From assembly GCF_023634845.1 (NCBI RefSeq), contig NZ_JAMLJL010000001.1, forward strand, positions 186,001-250,000: a stretch of 64,000 bases of DNA, given 5' to 3'. Shown one piece after another: positions 27,309-35,418 of the stretch. The notes below the pieces were generated by a model, which was not told the origin of the DNA, made no database searches, and worked only from the letters and a program-made list of their open reading frames with translations. Made by a program: the position numbers and the translations under genes. The DNA is from Flavobacterium amniphilum (lineage in GTDB: Bacteria; Bacteroidota; Bacteroidia; Flavobacteriales; Flavobacteriaceae). Every line of letters starts with the position of its first letter. Within the stretch, counting starts at the first letter, position 1.

Positions 27309-28079
27309 TTATATTTTTGAGTATCTGAATATTGATTTTCTTAAAAAGTTTATCGCCCAGTCTAAAAAAAGACCGATTAACAAAATGATAATCTGCAATG
27401 CGATGATGCGGCCATGATTCATGAATTTATCGGAATTTTTGATTAGGAAACCCAATCCACCAGATGCTACCACAATTGATTCGACCGTAACCAGCATCAT
27501 CCAGGTGATGGCAAGGTTTTGACGGATTACATCGATAACATGATCGATTCTTCCCAAAATGATCACCTGCCATAACACTTCCCAACGCGAACATTTCAAG
27601 GTTTTGGCATGGTCAAATTCTTCCTGCGGAATTGATGATATTACCGCAATTAAAGAGGTTGTTAAAAATGTGGTTAAAAAGATAACCATAATCCAGATTT
27701 GCATGTTACGTGCTTCATGAATTACCATTGTTATGTAAAACGATATTCCGGTGAACGGTAAAAAACGGAGCTTGGTCACGAATTCAGCAATAGGTTTCAA
27801 TAAAGGAATCGGGAACGAATACGCAAAAATCATCGATAAGATTACCGCAATAAAAATGGACAGGAAACAAAGTGTCAATGAATTGAAGATGTGGACTACC
27901 AAACCTTCATTGTATAATTCTGAAAATCCTTTTAGTACTTGTGTCGGGGAAGGAAACAAATGCTTCTCTCCCATGGTTCCCAAAAACCATACTGCCAATA
28001 AGGCAACTATCCAACCGGCTAAAATGAAAGTTTTGTTTGACTTTGAGAGTTTCTCAAACGGAGTGATTATTTTCATCAT
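27309..28079 (-). CDS. ABC transporter permease, NitT/TauT type
   Basis: A 256-aa inner-membrane permease with about six transmembrane helices and the BPD_transp_1 fold. The coupling-helix (EAA-like) region is EEFDHAKTLKCSRWEVLWQVIILG, followed by the family-typical AITWMMLVTVESIVVASGGLGFLI. An N-terminal stretch (FEKLSKSNKTFILAGWIVALLAVWF) also matches SsuC/TauC relatives. It lies between the OmpA-fused binding-protein gene, from which it is separated by a terminator-like hairpin, and the ATPase gene. The solute is unknown. Confidence 0.87.
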   Translation of the reverse strand: MMKIITPFEKLSKSNKTFILAGWIVALLAVWFLGTMGEKHLFPSPTQVLKGFSELYNEGLVVHIFNSLTLCFLSIFIAVILSMIFAYSFPIPLLKPIAEFVTKLRFLPFTGISFYITMVIHEARNMQIWIMVIFLTTFLTTSLIAVISSIPQEEFDHAKTLKCSRWEVLWQVIILGRIDHVIDVIRQNLAITWMMLVTVESIVVASGGLGFLIKNSDKFMNHGRIIALQIIILLIGLFLDWAINFLRKSIFRYSKI

Positions 28080-28088
28080 AAGAGCAAA

Positions 28089-28120
28089 AAGGCTACCCCG
28101 AAGGATAGCCTGTTTATATT
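28089..28120 (-). terminator. UUCG-tetraloop terminator/attenuator inside the ABC module
   Basis: On the minus strand a 9-bp stem (AGGCTATCC with GGGTAGCCT, one G-U pair) closes a C(UUCG)G tetraloop and is followed by TTTTTGCTCT. It lies in the 51-bp gap between the binding-protein stop and the permease start, so it probably lowers expression of the downstream permease, ATPase and AAA+ genes relative to the binding protein. Confidence 0.75.
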
Positions 28121-28130
28121 GTTCATTTTA

Positions 28131-29945
28131 TTATTTCAAGAATGTGATAACGACACGTCTGTTTTTAGCCTTACCAGACTCAGAAGTATTATCTGCAACC
28201 GGTTCGTTTGAACCTTTACCGTCGATCATTTGGAAACGGCTTTCAGGAATACCTTTTTGTTTCAGGTAATCCACAACAGCTTGTGCTCTCCCTTTTGATA
28301 AAACCACATTGCTTTCAGCTTTACCAACATTGTCTGTATGTCCAACGATAGTCAATTTAGAGTTCTCAGCTTGGATTAACAAGTTGTAGATTTTCTCTAA
28401 ATCTCTAGTAGAATTATTTTGGATGGTAGTACTTCCTGAAGAGAAATTGATTTTCCATTCTCCTGAAGCCATAATCTCAGTAGATTGTTTTGAGTAATCT
28501 GCTTTATCTGCCGATGTTGATTCGATATCGTTGATATTTTTAAGGAAGAATAAGTTTACCGCTTCTTCATATCCAACTACTTTACCAACATTTTCATTGA
28601 AATTAAACGGGTTCAATTCTGTTAAATAACCTGATACCTGGTTGTAAACCGATTTATATCTGTTCACACCGTCTGACATTCCGAAGTACTGCATTGCATC
28701 GGCATAGTTGAATACTTTAGATCCACCCATGTTATACGTTAAACCGTTTTTAGTTCCTTGTTGTCCTTTGAACATTTTGTACCAGTACTCAGCGTTTTCG
28801 ATTTGGTATGTATCTGCTACTGCTTCCGAAGCTCTAACTTTCCAATCCTCATAGTTTTTCATTTGGTTAGAAGCTGTTAAAGCCGATTTCAAAATATTGG
28901 AAACAATATCAGGATTTTTAGTTGCCCATTCTTTCACACCGATTAAAACCGTTGGCATCTGGTTGTTGAATTCTTTAGTAGAAACGATATCCACGAATCC
29001 TGTTAACTTATCGAAAACTGTTTTATCTCCTGGCGTCCAGGTAGCACAACCGTCAATTTTGCGGTTTACTGTTTTACCTGTTAATTTTCCGTTGCTTACT
29101 TCTTTCAAAGAAACGGTCCAACCTGTAGTTTGTGATTTGATCAACTCTTCAGCCGATTTCATGTAATCGTCATTTTCAGAAGGATAGATGTTTACTGCAT
29201 CAGCATCATACGTTGTTGGATCCGGGTTTACTTTCAAACCGTTAGCGAAAGCGTAATTTACAGTTGTTACCCAGTCACCGTCTCCCAATACAGCTGAAAT
29301 AACTGAACCTTTCATAGATTTAGGATCAGATTTCCAGCTTGGAGGTCCGATTAATTTATCTTCACCATAACTCATACCAATCGCTCCCATAACCTGAACG
29401 TGATACTTATCCTGTCCGTATTTTTCATCCAAAGCTTTTTGAACCGAGCTAATGTAAAACGGCGCACCGTCACCCATGATCATTACTGCAAATGCACTTT
29501 TATCTGAAGAAGGGAATTCCTGACCTTTGTCAAATTCTTCGATAAATTTCATTTGCATATTACGAAGTTCCGATAACCAGTCCTGACGGATGATTTGCAG
29601 GTTCACACCGTTTTTCTCCATTAATGAACCTTTAGTGGTTTTCGGTCCACCATTTGAAACGATGATTCCTGATTGTCCGTTCCAAGCGTAACCTGCGATA
29701 CGAACAAGAGGTTTACTAGCTACTTCCGTTGATACTTCTTTTGAAGGAAGCGCTATTTTTTCAGCATTGGTAACGTTGTTAACATCTGTGGAGTTTAATT
29801 CCATTCCGCCCAATTGTTTGGAAACGGCCGTTTTGATTCCTGGGGAAATAAAATATATTCCTCCCAAGATTCCTCCAATACCTACAGCTACAATCAATAA
29901 CTCTGAAAAAGTCGTCAATTTAGCCATTCTTAAAATTTTTCCCAT
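28131..29945 (-). CDS. Membrane-anchored solute-binding protein fused to OmpA domain
   Basis: A 604-aa protein of unusual architecture. An N-terminal membrane anchor (about residues 13-36, SELLIVAVGIGGILGGIYFI) precedes a periplasmic binding-protein-like region (about 80-450, including VRIAGYAWNGQSGIIVSNGG, IDGCATWTPGDKTVFDKLTGF and MPTVLIGVKEWATKNPDIV). The last 110 residues form an OmpA-like peptidoglycan-binding domain with the key stretch GHTDNVGKAESNVVLSKGRAQAV and a KNRRVVI end. The protein would therefore be held at the inner membrane and bound to the cell wall. The permease and ATPase of the same type lie directly downstream. The ligand is unknown. An alternative start at 29927 exists. 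Confidence 0.82.
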   Translation of the reverse strand: MGKILRMAKLTTFSELLIVAVGIGGILGGIYFISPGIKTAVSKQLGGMELNSTDVNNVTNAEKIALPSKEVSTEVASKPLVRIAGYAWNGQSGIIVSNGGPKTTKGSLMEKNGVNLQIIRQDWLSELRNMQMKFIEEFDKGQEFPSSDKSAFAVMIMGDGAPFYISSVQKALDEKYGQDKYHVQVMGAIGMSYGEDKLIGPPSWKSDPKSMKGSVISAVLGDGDWVTTVNYAFANGLKVNPDPTTYDADAVNIYPSENDDYMKSAEELIKSQTTGWTVSLKEVSNGKLTGKTVNRKIDGCATWTPGDKTVFDKLTGFVDIVSTKEFNNQMPTVLIGVKEWATKNPDIVSNILKSALTASNQMKNYEDWKVRASEAVADTYQIENAEYWYKMFKGQQGTKNGLTYNMGGSKVFNYADAMQYFGMSDGVNRYKSVYNQVSGYLTELNPFNFNENVGKVVGYEEAVNLFFLKNINDIESTSADKADYSKQSTEIMASGEWKINFSSGSTTIQNNSTRDLEKIYNLLIQAENSKLTIVGHTDNVGKAESNVVLSKGRAQAVVDYLKQKGIPESRFQMIDGKGSNEPVADNTSESGKAKNRRVVITFLK

Positions 29946-29976
29946 TTTACGTAATTATTTTGTTTTAGTGTGTTTA

Positions 29977-31098
29977 TTAAAATATGTCACCGAATCCTCC
30001 GGCGTTTTGTTTGTCCTCTTTACTCATTTTATAATTTGGACTTGTATACTTTGTCGAATCAGGAATTGTGTTATCGCCTGTTTTAATTTTATCGGCCAAA
30101 GAATCCAATCTTGTGTACAATTCATCATTATCAACCGAATATTGTGACGTTAACGCATCGATATCGATAAGATTTTCGGAAGTTCTGGCGATGTCCTGCG
30201 CAATTGTTGACGTAACTACTTCTAAAGCATATTCCAATTCCCAGTCTTTTGTGAACATCATCGCGTTTTTTGCACTTTCTGTTGCTGCTTTTGCATTTCG
30301 TGCAAACTCGTATTCTTTTCTCAACATGGTTATTGTAGTATCGAAATCGGCAATTTTAATATCGATTGCAGTTCCTGCCAATGTTAATTTTCTGTCCATT
30401 TTTCCAAGAACATTGGCTCTTACACCATACTTCTGGATAAAGGTCTTACTTTGTTCATATTGATTTGAAACACGTTGTGAGTCACTTAATTTTTTAGCTA
30501 ATTCACTTTGAAGTGCTACATACTCATCCGTATCTTTAGCTCCTACACCATGCTGCTTCACCATTTCGTCCATAGCTGATTTTAATTTTTCAGACTGACG
30601 TTGTAAGCTTAAAACCTGCTCCTGAAAATCTTTGGCTTCTTTTTCAGATTTACCGGCTTCCATTTCCATTTCGTTTTTTAAACCTTTAAGCTTCGCTTTG
30701 GTATTTTTGAAAACTTCACGGTTTTTGATCATCTTCTGTTTTTGCTCTTCCAGTTCGTTGAATGGATTACTATGGATTAAGGCTTTGTGCATGTTTTTGG
30801 CAGCAAAGCGTAATGCCTTCATGATTACCGGGAACATAATCACCAAAAAGATCAGGAAAATTCCGGTTGCTGACAAAGCAATTGCCTGACCCAACATGGT
30901 AAACAATGGCGGAATGATGTAAGTCCATAACAAATAACCACTCACTCCCAATAAACCAAGTGCTATAACCCAAAATAATGATTTTTCACCTTTTTTTAAT
31001 GCATCGGTTTTTAATGCAATCTCACCTTTTGTTTCGTCAAAGTGTTTAAGGATTGGCAATTCCAATAAAGTGCTCTTTTCCTGTTCGATTTTATTCAT
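29977..31098 (-). CDS. Two-TM coiled-coil membrane protein of unknown function
   Basis: A 373-aa protein. Two adjacent transmembrane helices (about residues 41-63, SLFWVIALGLLGVSGYLLW, and 71-93, AIALSATGIFLIFLVIMF) are followed by a long coiled coil (about 110-235, e.g. KAKLKGLKNEMEMEAGKSE) and a helical C-terminal half that contains short acidic stretches. The layout puts most of the protein on one side of the inner membrane, probably the cytoplasm. The fold resembles PspA-like or toxic-anion-resistance helical proteins only in general style; I do not assign a family. It ends 31 nt before the binding-protein gene and starts 1 nt after its upstream neighbour. Confidence 0.75.
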   Translation of the reverse strand: MNKIEQEKSTLLELPILKHFDETKGEIALKTDALKKGEKSLFWVIALGLLGVSGYLLWTYIIPPLFTMLGQAIALSATGIFLIFLVIMFPVIMKALRFAAKNMHKALIHSNPFNELEEQKQKMIKNREVFKNTKAKLKGLKNEMEMEAGKSEKEAKDFQEQVLSLQRQSEKLKSAMDEMVKQHGVGAKDTDEYVALQSELAKKLSDSQRVSNQYEQSKTFIQKYGVRANVLGKMDRKLTLAGTAIDIKIADFDTTITMLRKEYEFARNAKAATESAKNAMMFTKDWELEYALEVVTSTIAQDIARTSENLIDIDALTSQYSVDNDELYTRLDSLADKIKTGDNTIPDSTKYTSPNYKMSKEDKQNAGGFGDIF

Positions 31099-31099
31099 C

Positions 31100-31762
31100 T
31101 TATAAATACTGGTTTACTCCTGTTAAAACTGTGTTGATTGAATCAACTATTCTTTGTCTTGCAATATTGTTCGCTTCAATTTTCAATTCAATTTGAGAGA
31201 AGTCTTCCTGATTATGCAAGTCAACTTTTTCAAATTCACTTTTTTTCTGGTCCAACTCCTTTTGAAGTTCAGAAATTTTCAGTTCTAAATCTGATATTGC
31301 TTTTGTTAATGTATTTTTTTCCTGAGTTAATTTATTATTCAGGTCGCTTTTTTTAGCATTGCCGGTTGCATCATACTTTTGGTGTACTTTATCAATTTCA
31401 GAAAGGTAATGCTTCGCTTTCTCCATAAGCACTTCTTTGCTCAATCCCGGATTAAGCGATTTACCCATCGCAAATGCCATTTGGTAACTTTGTGGGTTTG
31501 TCACTCCAACAGCTGATACTGATTTATACAATTCGAAGAAATCAAAACCTTCATGGTTCAATCCTTCAAATCCTTTTTGGTATACTTCCAAAATTTCATT
31601 TAAAAAAGGATTGTTGGAATTTGAGGGAATATTCACGGGAGCGTTTACTTCCGGAAATTTGTTCGCTGGTATTACGGTTTGAGGTTCCTGGCTTGAAGAT
31701 TCAGATTTGTTAGCCTCTTCGTTTATAAAAAGACTTTTCCAATTAAAACTCTCTTTTGACAT
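31100..31762 (-). CDS. Soluble coiled-coil protein of unknown function
   Basis: A 220-aa protein without signal or transmembrane segments. Residues 1 to about 50 are polar and probably disordered; a compact helical part follows (FLNEILEVYQKGFEGLNHEG), and residues 125-205 are a strong coiled coil (KNTLTKAISDLELKISELQK). It is the first gene of the six-gene module and starts the transcript, with the two-TM coiled-coil gene 1 nt downstream. It may form a complex with that protein. No known family recognised. The upstream gap to the acetyltransferase shows no convincing promoter. Confidence 0.72.
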   Translation of the reverse strand: MSKESFNWKSLFINEEANKSESSSQEPQTVIPANKFPEVNAPVNIPSNSNNPFLNEILEVYQKGFEGLNHEGFDFFELYKSVSAVGVTNPQSYQMAFAMGKSLNPGLSKEVLMEKAKHYLSEIDKVHQKYDATGNAKKSDLNNKLTQEKNTLTKAISDLELKISELQKELDQKKSEFEKVDLHNQEDFSQIELKIEANNIARQRIVDSINTVLTGVNQYL

Positions 31763-31851
31763 GTATTTTGGTTTTTGTTTACTTCATTTATACGTAAGCT
31801 TATCAAAAAAGTTACTTTTAGATGTAATAAAAATATAAAAAAGTTTTGGAA

Positions 31852-32292
31852 TTATGAGCTCAACTGATCCGGATTAATGATTTTAAGGAAATGGTATCCT
31901 CTTGGTACAAATCCTTGATTGTAATAAAACCTATGTGCTGTGAAATTTTCAACGTAAGCATCAAGAACAATCATTGTGCTTTCTAGTTCATGGGCTTTGG
32001 CATCAATATAATCAGTCATCATTTTTCCGATGCCGTTTTTACGGTAATCCGGATGTACCACAAAATTATCAATTTCGATATAAGGTCCAGACCAGAGCTT
32101 AACACCTTTCCAAAAACCGGTAATTCCAACACATTTGTCTCCTTCAAAAACAGCCAATTGTTTATAATTATGTGGGATCATTAACCGAAGGTAACTTTCG
32201 TACTTTTCGTGGGTCATTTTGGGATACAGAAAATGAATGGTTTCGAGCTGATCCAACATTTCTTCAAGGGTGGTGAGTTCTTTTAGTTGCAT
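31852..32292 (-). CDS. GNAT-family N-acetyltransferase
   Basis: About 146 aa, starting at 32292 (MQLKELTTLEEML); the open frame extends to 32334, but the extra residues are basic and unlike the family. The acetyl-CoA-binding motif A reads VHPDYRKNGIGKMMTDYI, and a final strand-helix YYNQGFVPRGYHF is typical of single-domain GNAT enzymes. It acetylates an unknown amine. It is transcribed away from the peptidase gene on the other strand, and is separate from the ABC module by a short gap. Confidence 0.85.
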   Translation of the reverse strand: MQLKELTTLEEMLDQLETIHFLYPKMTHEKYESYLRLMIPHNYKQLAVFEGDKCVGITGFWKGVKLWSGPYIEIDNFVVHPDYRKNGIGKMMTDYIDAKAHELESTMIVLDAYVENFTAHRFYYNQGFVPRGYHFLKIINPDQLSS

Positions 32293-32323
32293 AAATGTTC
32301 TTTTAACATCTATAAATTTACGG

Positions 32324-32331
32324 TACTTTTG
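32324..32331 (+). promoter_or_regulatory. -7 box of the S9 peptidase gene
   Basis: TACTTTTG matches TAnnTTTG and lies 15 bp before the ATG. The -33 region (TTCTTTTA) is weak. Confidence 0.45.
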
Positions 32332-32345
32332 CAAAAAATAATACT

Positions 32346-34424
32346 ATGAATTTAAAAAGCTTTTTCTTTTTTGTTTTCCTGAGTGCAAATGTTTTTTCTC
32401 AAACCGGCTCTTTGTTAACAAAAAAAATTGACAATAAAATTTCCAAATTTGATTTACAATTTAATGATGCGTATTCCTGGTTGGAAAATCTTGATTCGGA
32501 TGAAGTAAAACAATGGATAAATAATCAAAATTCAATTTCTTCTACAAATTATTCAAAAGTAAAAAAGAAAGTATCAACCATTGAAAAACTAAAAATATAC
32601 AACTCCGAAACTACTGGTTCTGTCGCAATAAATTTCAAAAAAGGTTTTAAATTTTATTATTCGACCATAAATCCAAAAGAATCTCCCCTTTTGTTTCTTC
32701 AAAGAGATGAAAATTCAAAATTTGTAGAAGTTCTTAATCCAAACAAAGTATATAAAAAGAAAAACGTTTCTATTGATGATATTTCCAATTCGTTAAATTC
32801 TAAATATTTATCATGTGCACTACGAGTAAACGGAAGCGATCGCCTTGAGGTTCGATTTGTTGATTTGAACTCAAACAAAATGATTAAAGACAGTTTAACG
32901 AATGTAAAATTCTCTAATATTTCATGGAATAAAGACGAGGGTGTGTTTTACAAATTGAATATCAATAAACGTCATTTTGCAAAAGATTCTACCTATAGAG
33001 TTTTCTATCATAAATTAAACACATCTCAAAGCGTTGATTCCTTAATATTTGAAGGAACTGACATAAATTCTGAGATTAGTTTTTTTAATGACAAATCGAT
33101 GTTTTTCTTAATTGAAAAGAACGAAAAATTATTTAAAAAAAGATATTATTATGCTGATTTAAATAAAGGAAAATTTGAACTGATTCTATTTCACGAAGAT
33201 TTCGATAATTCATTTAACTTTATAAATTACCACAAAGGAAGAATATATTACTCTACAAAAAAATACAATTGGGGTGAAGTGCGTTGTTTTGATTTAAATA
33301 ACAAAGAAGATGACAAACAAATTATTCCCCAATACTATAACAATTTACTTGTTGATCATGATTTTACTGACAAGAACATAATTTGCCAGTATAAAACCCA
33401 AGGAAAAACTTATTTATCAGTTTATGATTATGATGGTAAATTCATAAAAAAAATACAGGCTCCAGAAGGTTCCAATATAACGTATAGCGATTTTGACGAA
33501 AAGGAAAACGATTTATATTTCAATATTGATTCGTATACTAATCCGCGAAAAAATTTTAAAATAAATCTTTCAAAAGAAAATGCAATACTTCTTAATCCCA
33601 ATGAAGAAGTAGTTTATGATTATCAGGATTTTCAGGTAAAATGCATAAGCTTTAAAAACAGGGAAAATATAGATATTCCGATTACTGTCGTTTACAAAAA
33701 AAATATAAAGTTTGACGGAAGCACTCCATGTCTTCTTGAAGCTTATGGTGGTTTTGGATTAATCAGTTCTGCTCATTATGACAATTCATTATTGAATTTT
33801 ATTAACAAAGGAGGAGTATACGCTTTTGCTGAAATAAGAGGAGGTGGTGAAAAAGGAAACGATTGGCATAAAAAAGGAAGCGGATTAAATAAAATCAATG
33901 GTCTAAATGATTTTATAGATGCTTCAGAATTTTTAATAAAAGAAAAATATACAAATCCGCAAAAATTAGCCATAACAGGTGGTTCTCACGGTGGTTTAGT
34001 TGTAGGATATGCTTTAACCGAAAGACCCGATTTGTATAAATTAGCTTTGCCAAAAGTGGGAGTATTTGACATGATGATTGCCCATAAATACACTGTAGGA
34101 AGGTATCATCTTGATGAATTTGGTGATCCTGAAAAGGAAACCGGTTTCAAATCATTATTCAGTTATTCTCCTTTACATAAAATAAAAGACAATATAAACT
34201 ATCCAACTACCATAATCTTCACAGCGGATAATGATGATCGTGTTCCACCGTTGCATTCCTATAAATTTGCAGCGACACTACAAAATCGTGAAGCTCAAAA
34301 AAATCCTGTTTTCTTAGTTACCAAAAAGAACTTAGGCCATTATGGAGGAAATACATATCATAAAAGTGTAGAGGAAGATGCTGAGTTTTATGATTACTTG
34401 ATCTATTATTTGATGAAACAATAA
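32346..34424 (+). CDS. Prolyl oligopeptidase family serine peptidase (S9)
   Basis: A 692-aa exported peptidase. A signal peptide (SFFFFVFLSANVFSQ) is followed by an N-terminal helix and seven-bladed propeller region (about 30-420) and an alpha/beta-hydrolase domain. The catalytic serine sits in GGSHGG near residue 547, the aspartate in DNDDRVPP near 629 and the histidine in LGHYGG near 664. PCLLEAYGGFG and AEIRGGGEKG are classic POP motifs. POPs cleave short peptides after proline. The coding DNA is strikingly AT-rich (two sampled lines are about 17-25% GC against about 37% in atpA), which may mean recent acquisition or relaxed codon use. Confidence 0.9.
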   Translation: MNLKSFFFFVFLSANVFSQTGSLLTKKIDNKISKFDLQFNDAYSWLENLDSDEVKQWINNQNSISSTNYSKVKKKVSTIEKLKIYNSETTGSVAINFKKGFKFYYSTINPKESPLLFLQRDENSKFVEVLNPNKVYKKKNVSIDDISNSLNSKYLSCALRVNGSDRLEVRFVDLNSNKMIKDSLTNVKFSNISWNKDEGVFYKLNINKRHFAKDSTYRVFYHKLNTSQSVDSLIFEGTDINSEISFFNDKSMFFLIEKNEKLFKKRYYYADLNKGKFELILFHEDFDNSFNFINYHKGRIYYSTKKYNWGEVRCFDLNNKEDDKQIIPQYYNNLLVDHDFTDKNIICQYKTQGKTYLSVYDYDGKFIKKIQAPEGSNITYSDFDEKENDLYFNIDSYTNPRKNFKINLSKENAILLNPNEEVVYDYQDFQVKCISFKNRENIDIPITVVYKKNIKFDGSTPCLLEAYGGFGLISSAHYDNSLLNFINKGGVYAFAEIRGGGEKGNDWHKKGSGLNKINGLNDFIDASEFLIKEKYTNPQKLAITGGSHGGLVVGYALTERPDLYKLALPKVGVFDMMIAHKYTVGRYHLDEFGDPEKETGFKSLFSYSPLHKIKDNINYPTTIIFTADNDDRVPPLHSYKFAATLQNREAQKNPVFLVTKKNLGHYGGNTYHKSVEEDAEFYDYLIYYLMKQ

Positions 34425-34439
34425 ATAAACATCGTTAAT

Positions 34440-34471
34440 AAAAAAAGAGTCCAAAATGGACTCTTTTTTTA
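34440..34471. terminator. Bidirectional terminator between S9 peptidase and atpG
   Basis: A stem of about 13 bp (AAAAAAGAGTCCA at 34441-34453 with its complement at 34457-34469), AAA loop and A/T runs on both sides serves the convergent genes. Confidence 0.9.
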
Positions 34472-34489
34472 TTATTATTTTGTTCAATC

Positions 34490-35347
34490 TTAACCGTTCA
34501 ACGCTTCCGCTCCACCAACAATCTCTAAGATTTCTCCTGTAATTGCTGCCTGACGCGCTTTGTTGTATGTTAATTTCAATTGATTTCTCAATTCTGTTGC
34601 ATTATCAGTTGCTTTATGCATAGCCGTCATACGTGCTCCGTGCTCAGCAGCAAATGAATCACGGATAGCTTTGTACAATTGTGTCTTCAATGATTTAGGA
34701 ATCAAAGTCATTACAATTTCTTCTTTCGAAGGTTCAAAGATATAATCACCCGCAACTGCAGTACCTTTCTCAATTGGTGCCAATGGTAAAAACTGTTCTG
34801 CTTTCACAATTTGCGTTGCGGCATTTTTAAACTGATTGTAAACCAATTCGATACGGTCATACTCACCTGCAACAAATTTATCTGTTAGCAATGAAGCCAC
34901 AGTTGCTGCATTATCAAATGTAAGATTATCAAAAATAGCACTTTGGTTTTCAACAATAGTATGTGTTTTCTTCAGGACATCGTTTCCTTTTTTCCCGATA
35001 GCCAATACATCTACCTGAACTCCCTGATATTTATCCGTGATGTTTTTGATTTCTTTAATCACGTTCGTGTTAAAAGCACCACACAAACCTCTGTTTGAGG
35101 TAATTGCTACCAACAACACTTTCTTTACTTCTCTTTGTGTAGTATAGTCTCCACCTACCTCACCTTCTAAAGTAGCCGAAAGATTTTGCAATAATTCGGT
35201 TAATTTTTCAGCGTAAGGACGCATAGCTGTAATAGCATCTTGTGCTTTTTTAAGCTTAGCAGCCGAAACCATTTTCATCGCAGATGTAATTTGCATCGTC
35301 GATGATACGGAAGTAATTCTATTACGGATTTCTTTTAAATTAGCCAT
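34490..35347 (-). CDS. atpG: ATP synthase F1 gamma subunit
   Basis: A 285-aa central-stalk subunit that rotates inside the alpha3beta3 ring and couples proton flow to ATP synthesis. The N-terminal helix (MANLKEIRNRITSVSSTMQITSAM region), the middle SNRGLCGAFNTNV and the C-terminal helix NKARQAAITGEILEIVGGAEAL are diagnostic. Length is normal. It is the last gene of the atpB-E-F-H-A-G operon; a 16-bp inverted repeat separates it from atpA and a bidirectional terminator follows it. Confidence 0.97.
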   Translation of the reverse strand: MANLKEIRNRITSVSSTMQITSAMKMVSAAKLKKAQDAITAMRPYAEKLTELLQNLSATLEGEVGGDYTTQREVKKVLLVAITSNRGLCGAFNTNVIKEIKNITDKYQGVQVDVLAIGKKGNDVLKKTHTIVENQSAIFDNLTFDNAATVASLLTDKFVAGEYDRIELVYNQFKNAATQIVKAEQFLPLAPIEKGTAVAGDYIFEPSKEEIVMTLIPKSLKTQLYKAIRDSFAAEHGARMTAMHKATDNATELRNQLKLTYNKARQAAITGEILEIVGGAEALNG

Positions 35348-35370
35348 TCTTACTTTAGTAATTAGTGACT

Positions 35371-35408
35371 AGTAAATAGTGATTAGCTATTACTAATCAC
35401 TATTTACT
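35371..35408. repeat. Perfect 16-bp inverted repeat between atpA and atpG
   Basis: AGTAAATAGTGATTAG (35371-35386) and its exact complement (35393-35408) flank a 6-nt loop. Related TAGTGA/ATTTACT words surround it. It could be an mRNA-processing or stability hairpin or a short intergenic repeat. Confidence 0.7.
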
Positions 35409-35418
35409 ATTTACTTTA

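Noticed and set aside
30068..30463. Plus-strand open frame inside the two-TM coiled-coil gene
   Set aside because: It is a shadow of the coiled-coil coding pattern and has no start context or homology signal.
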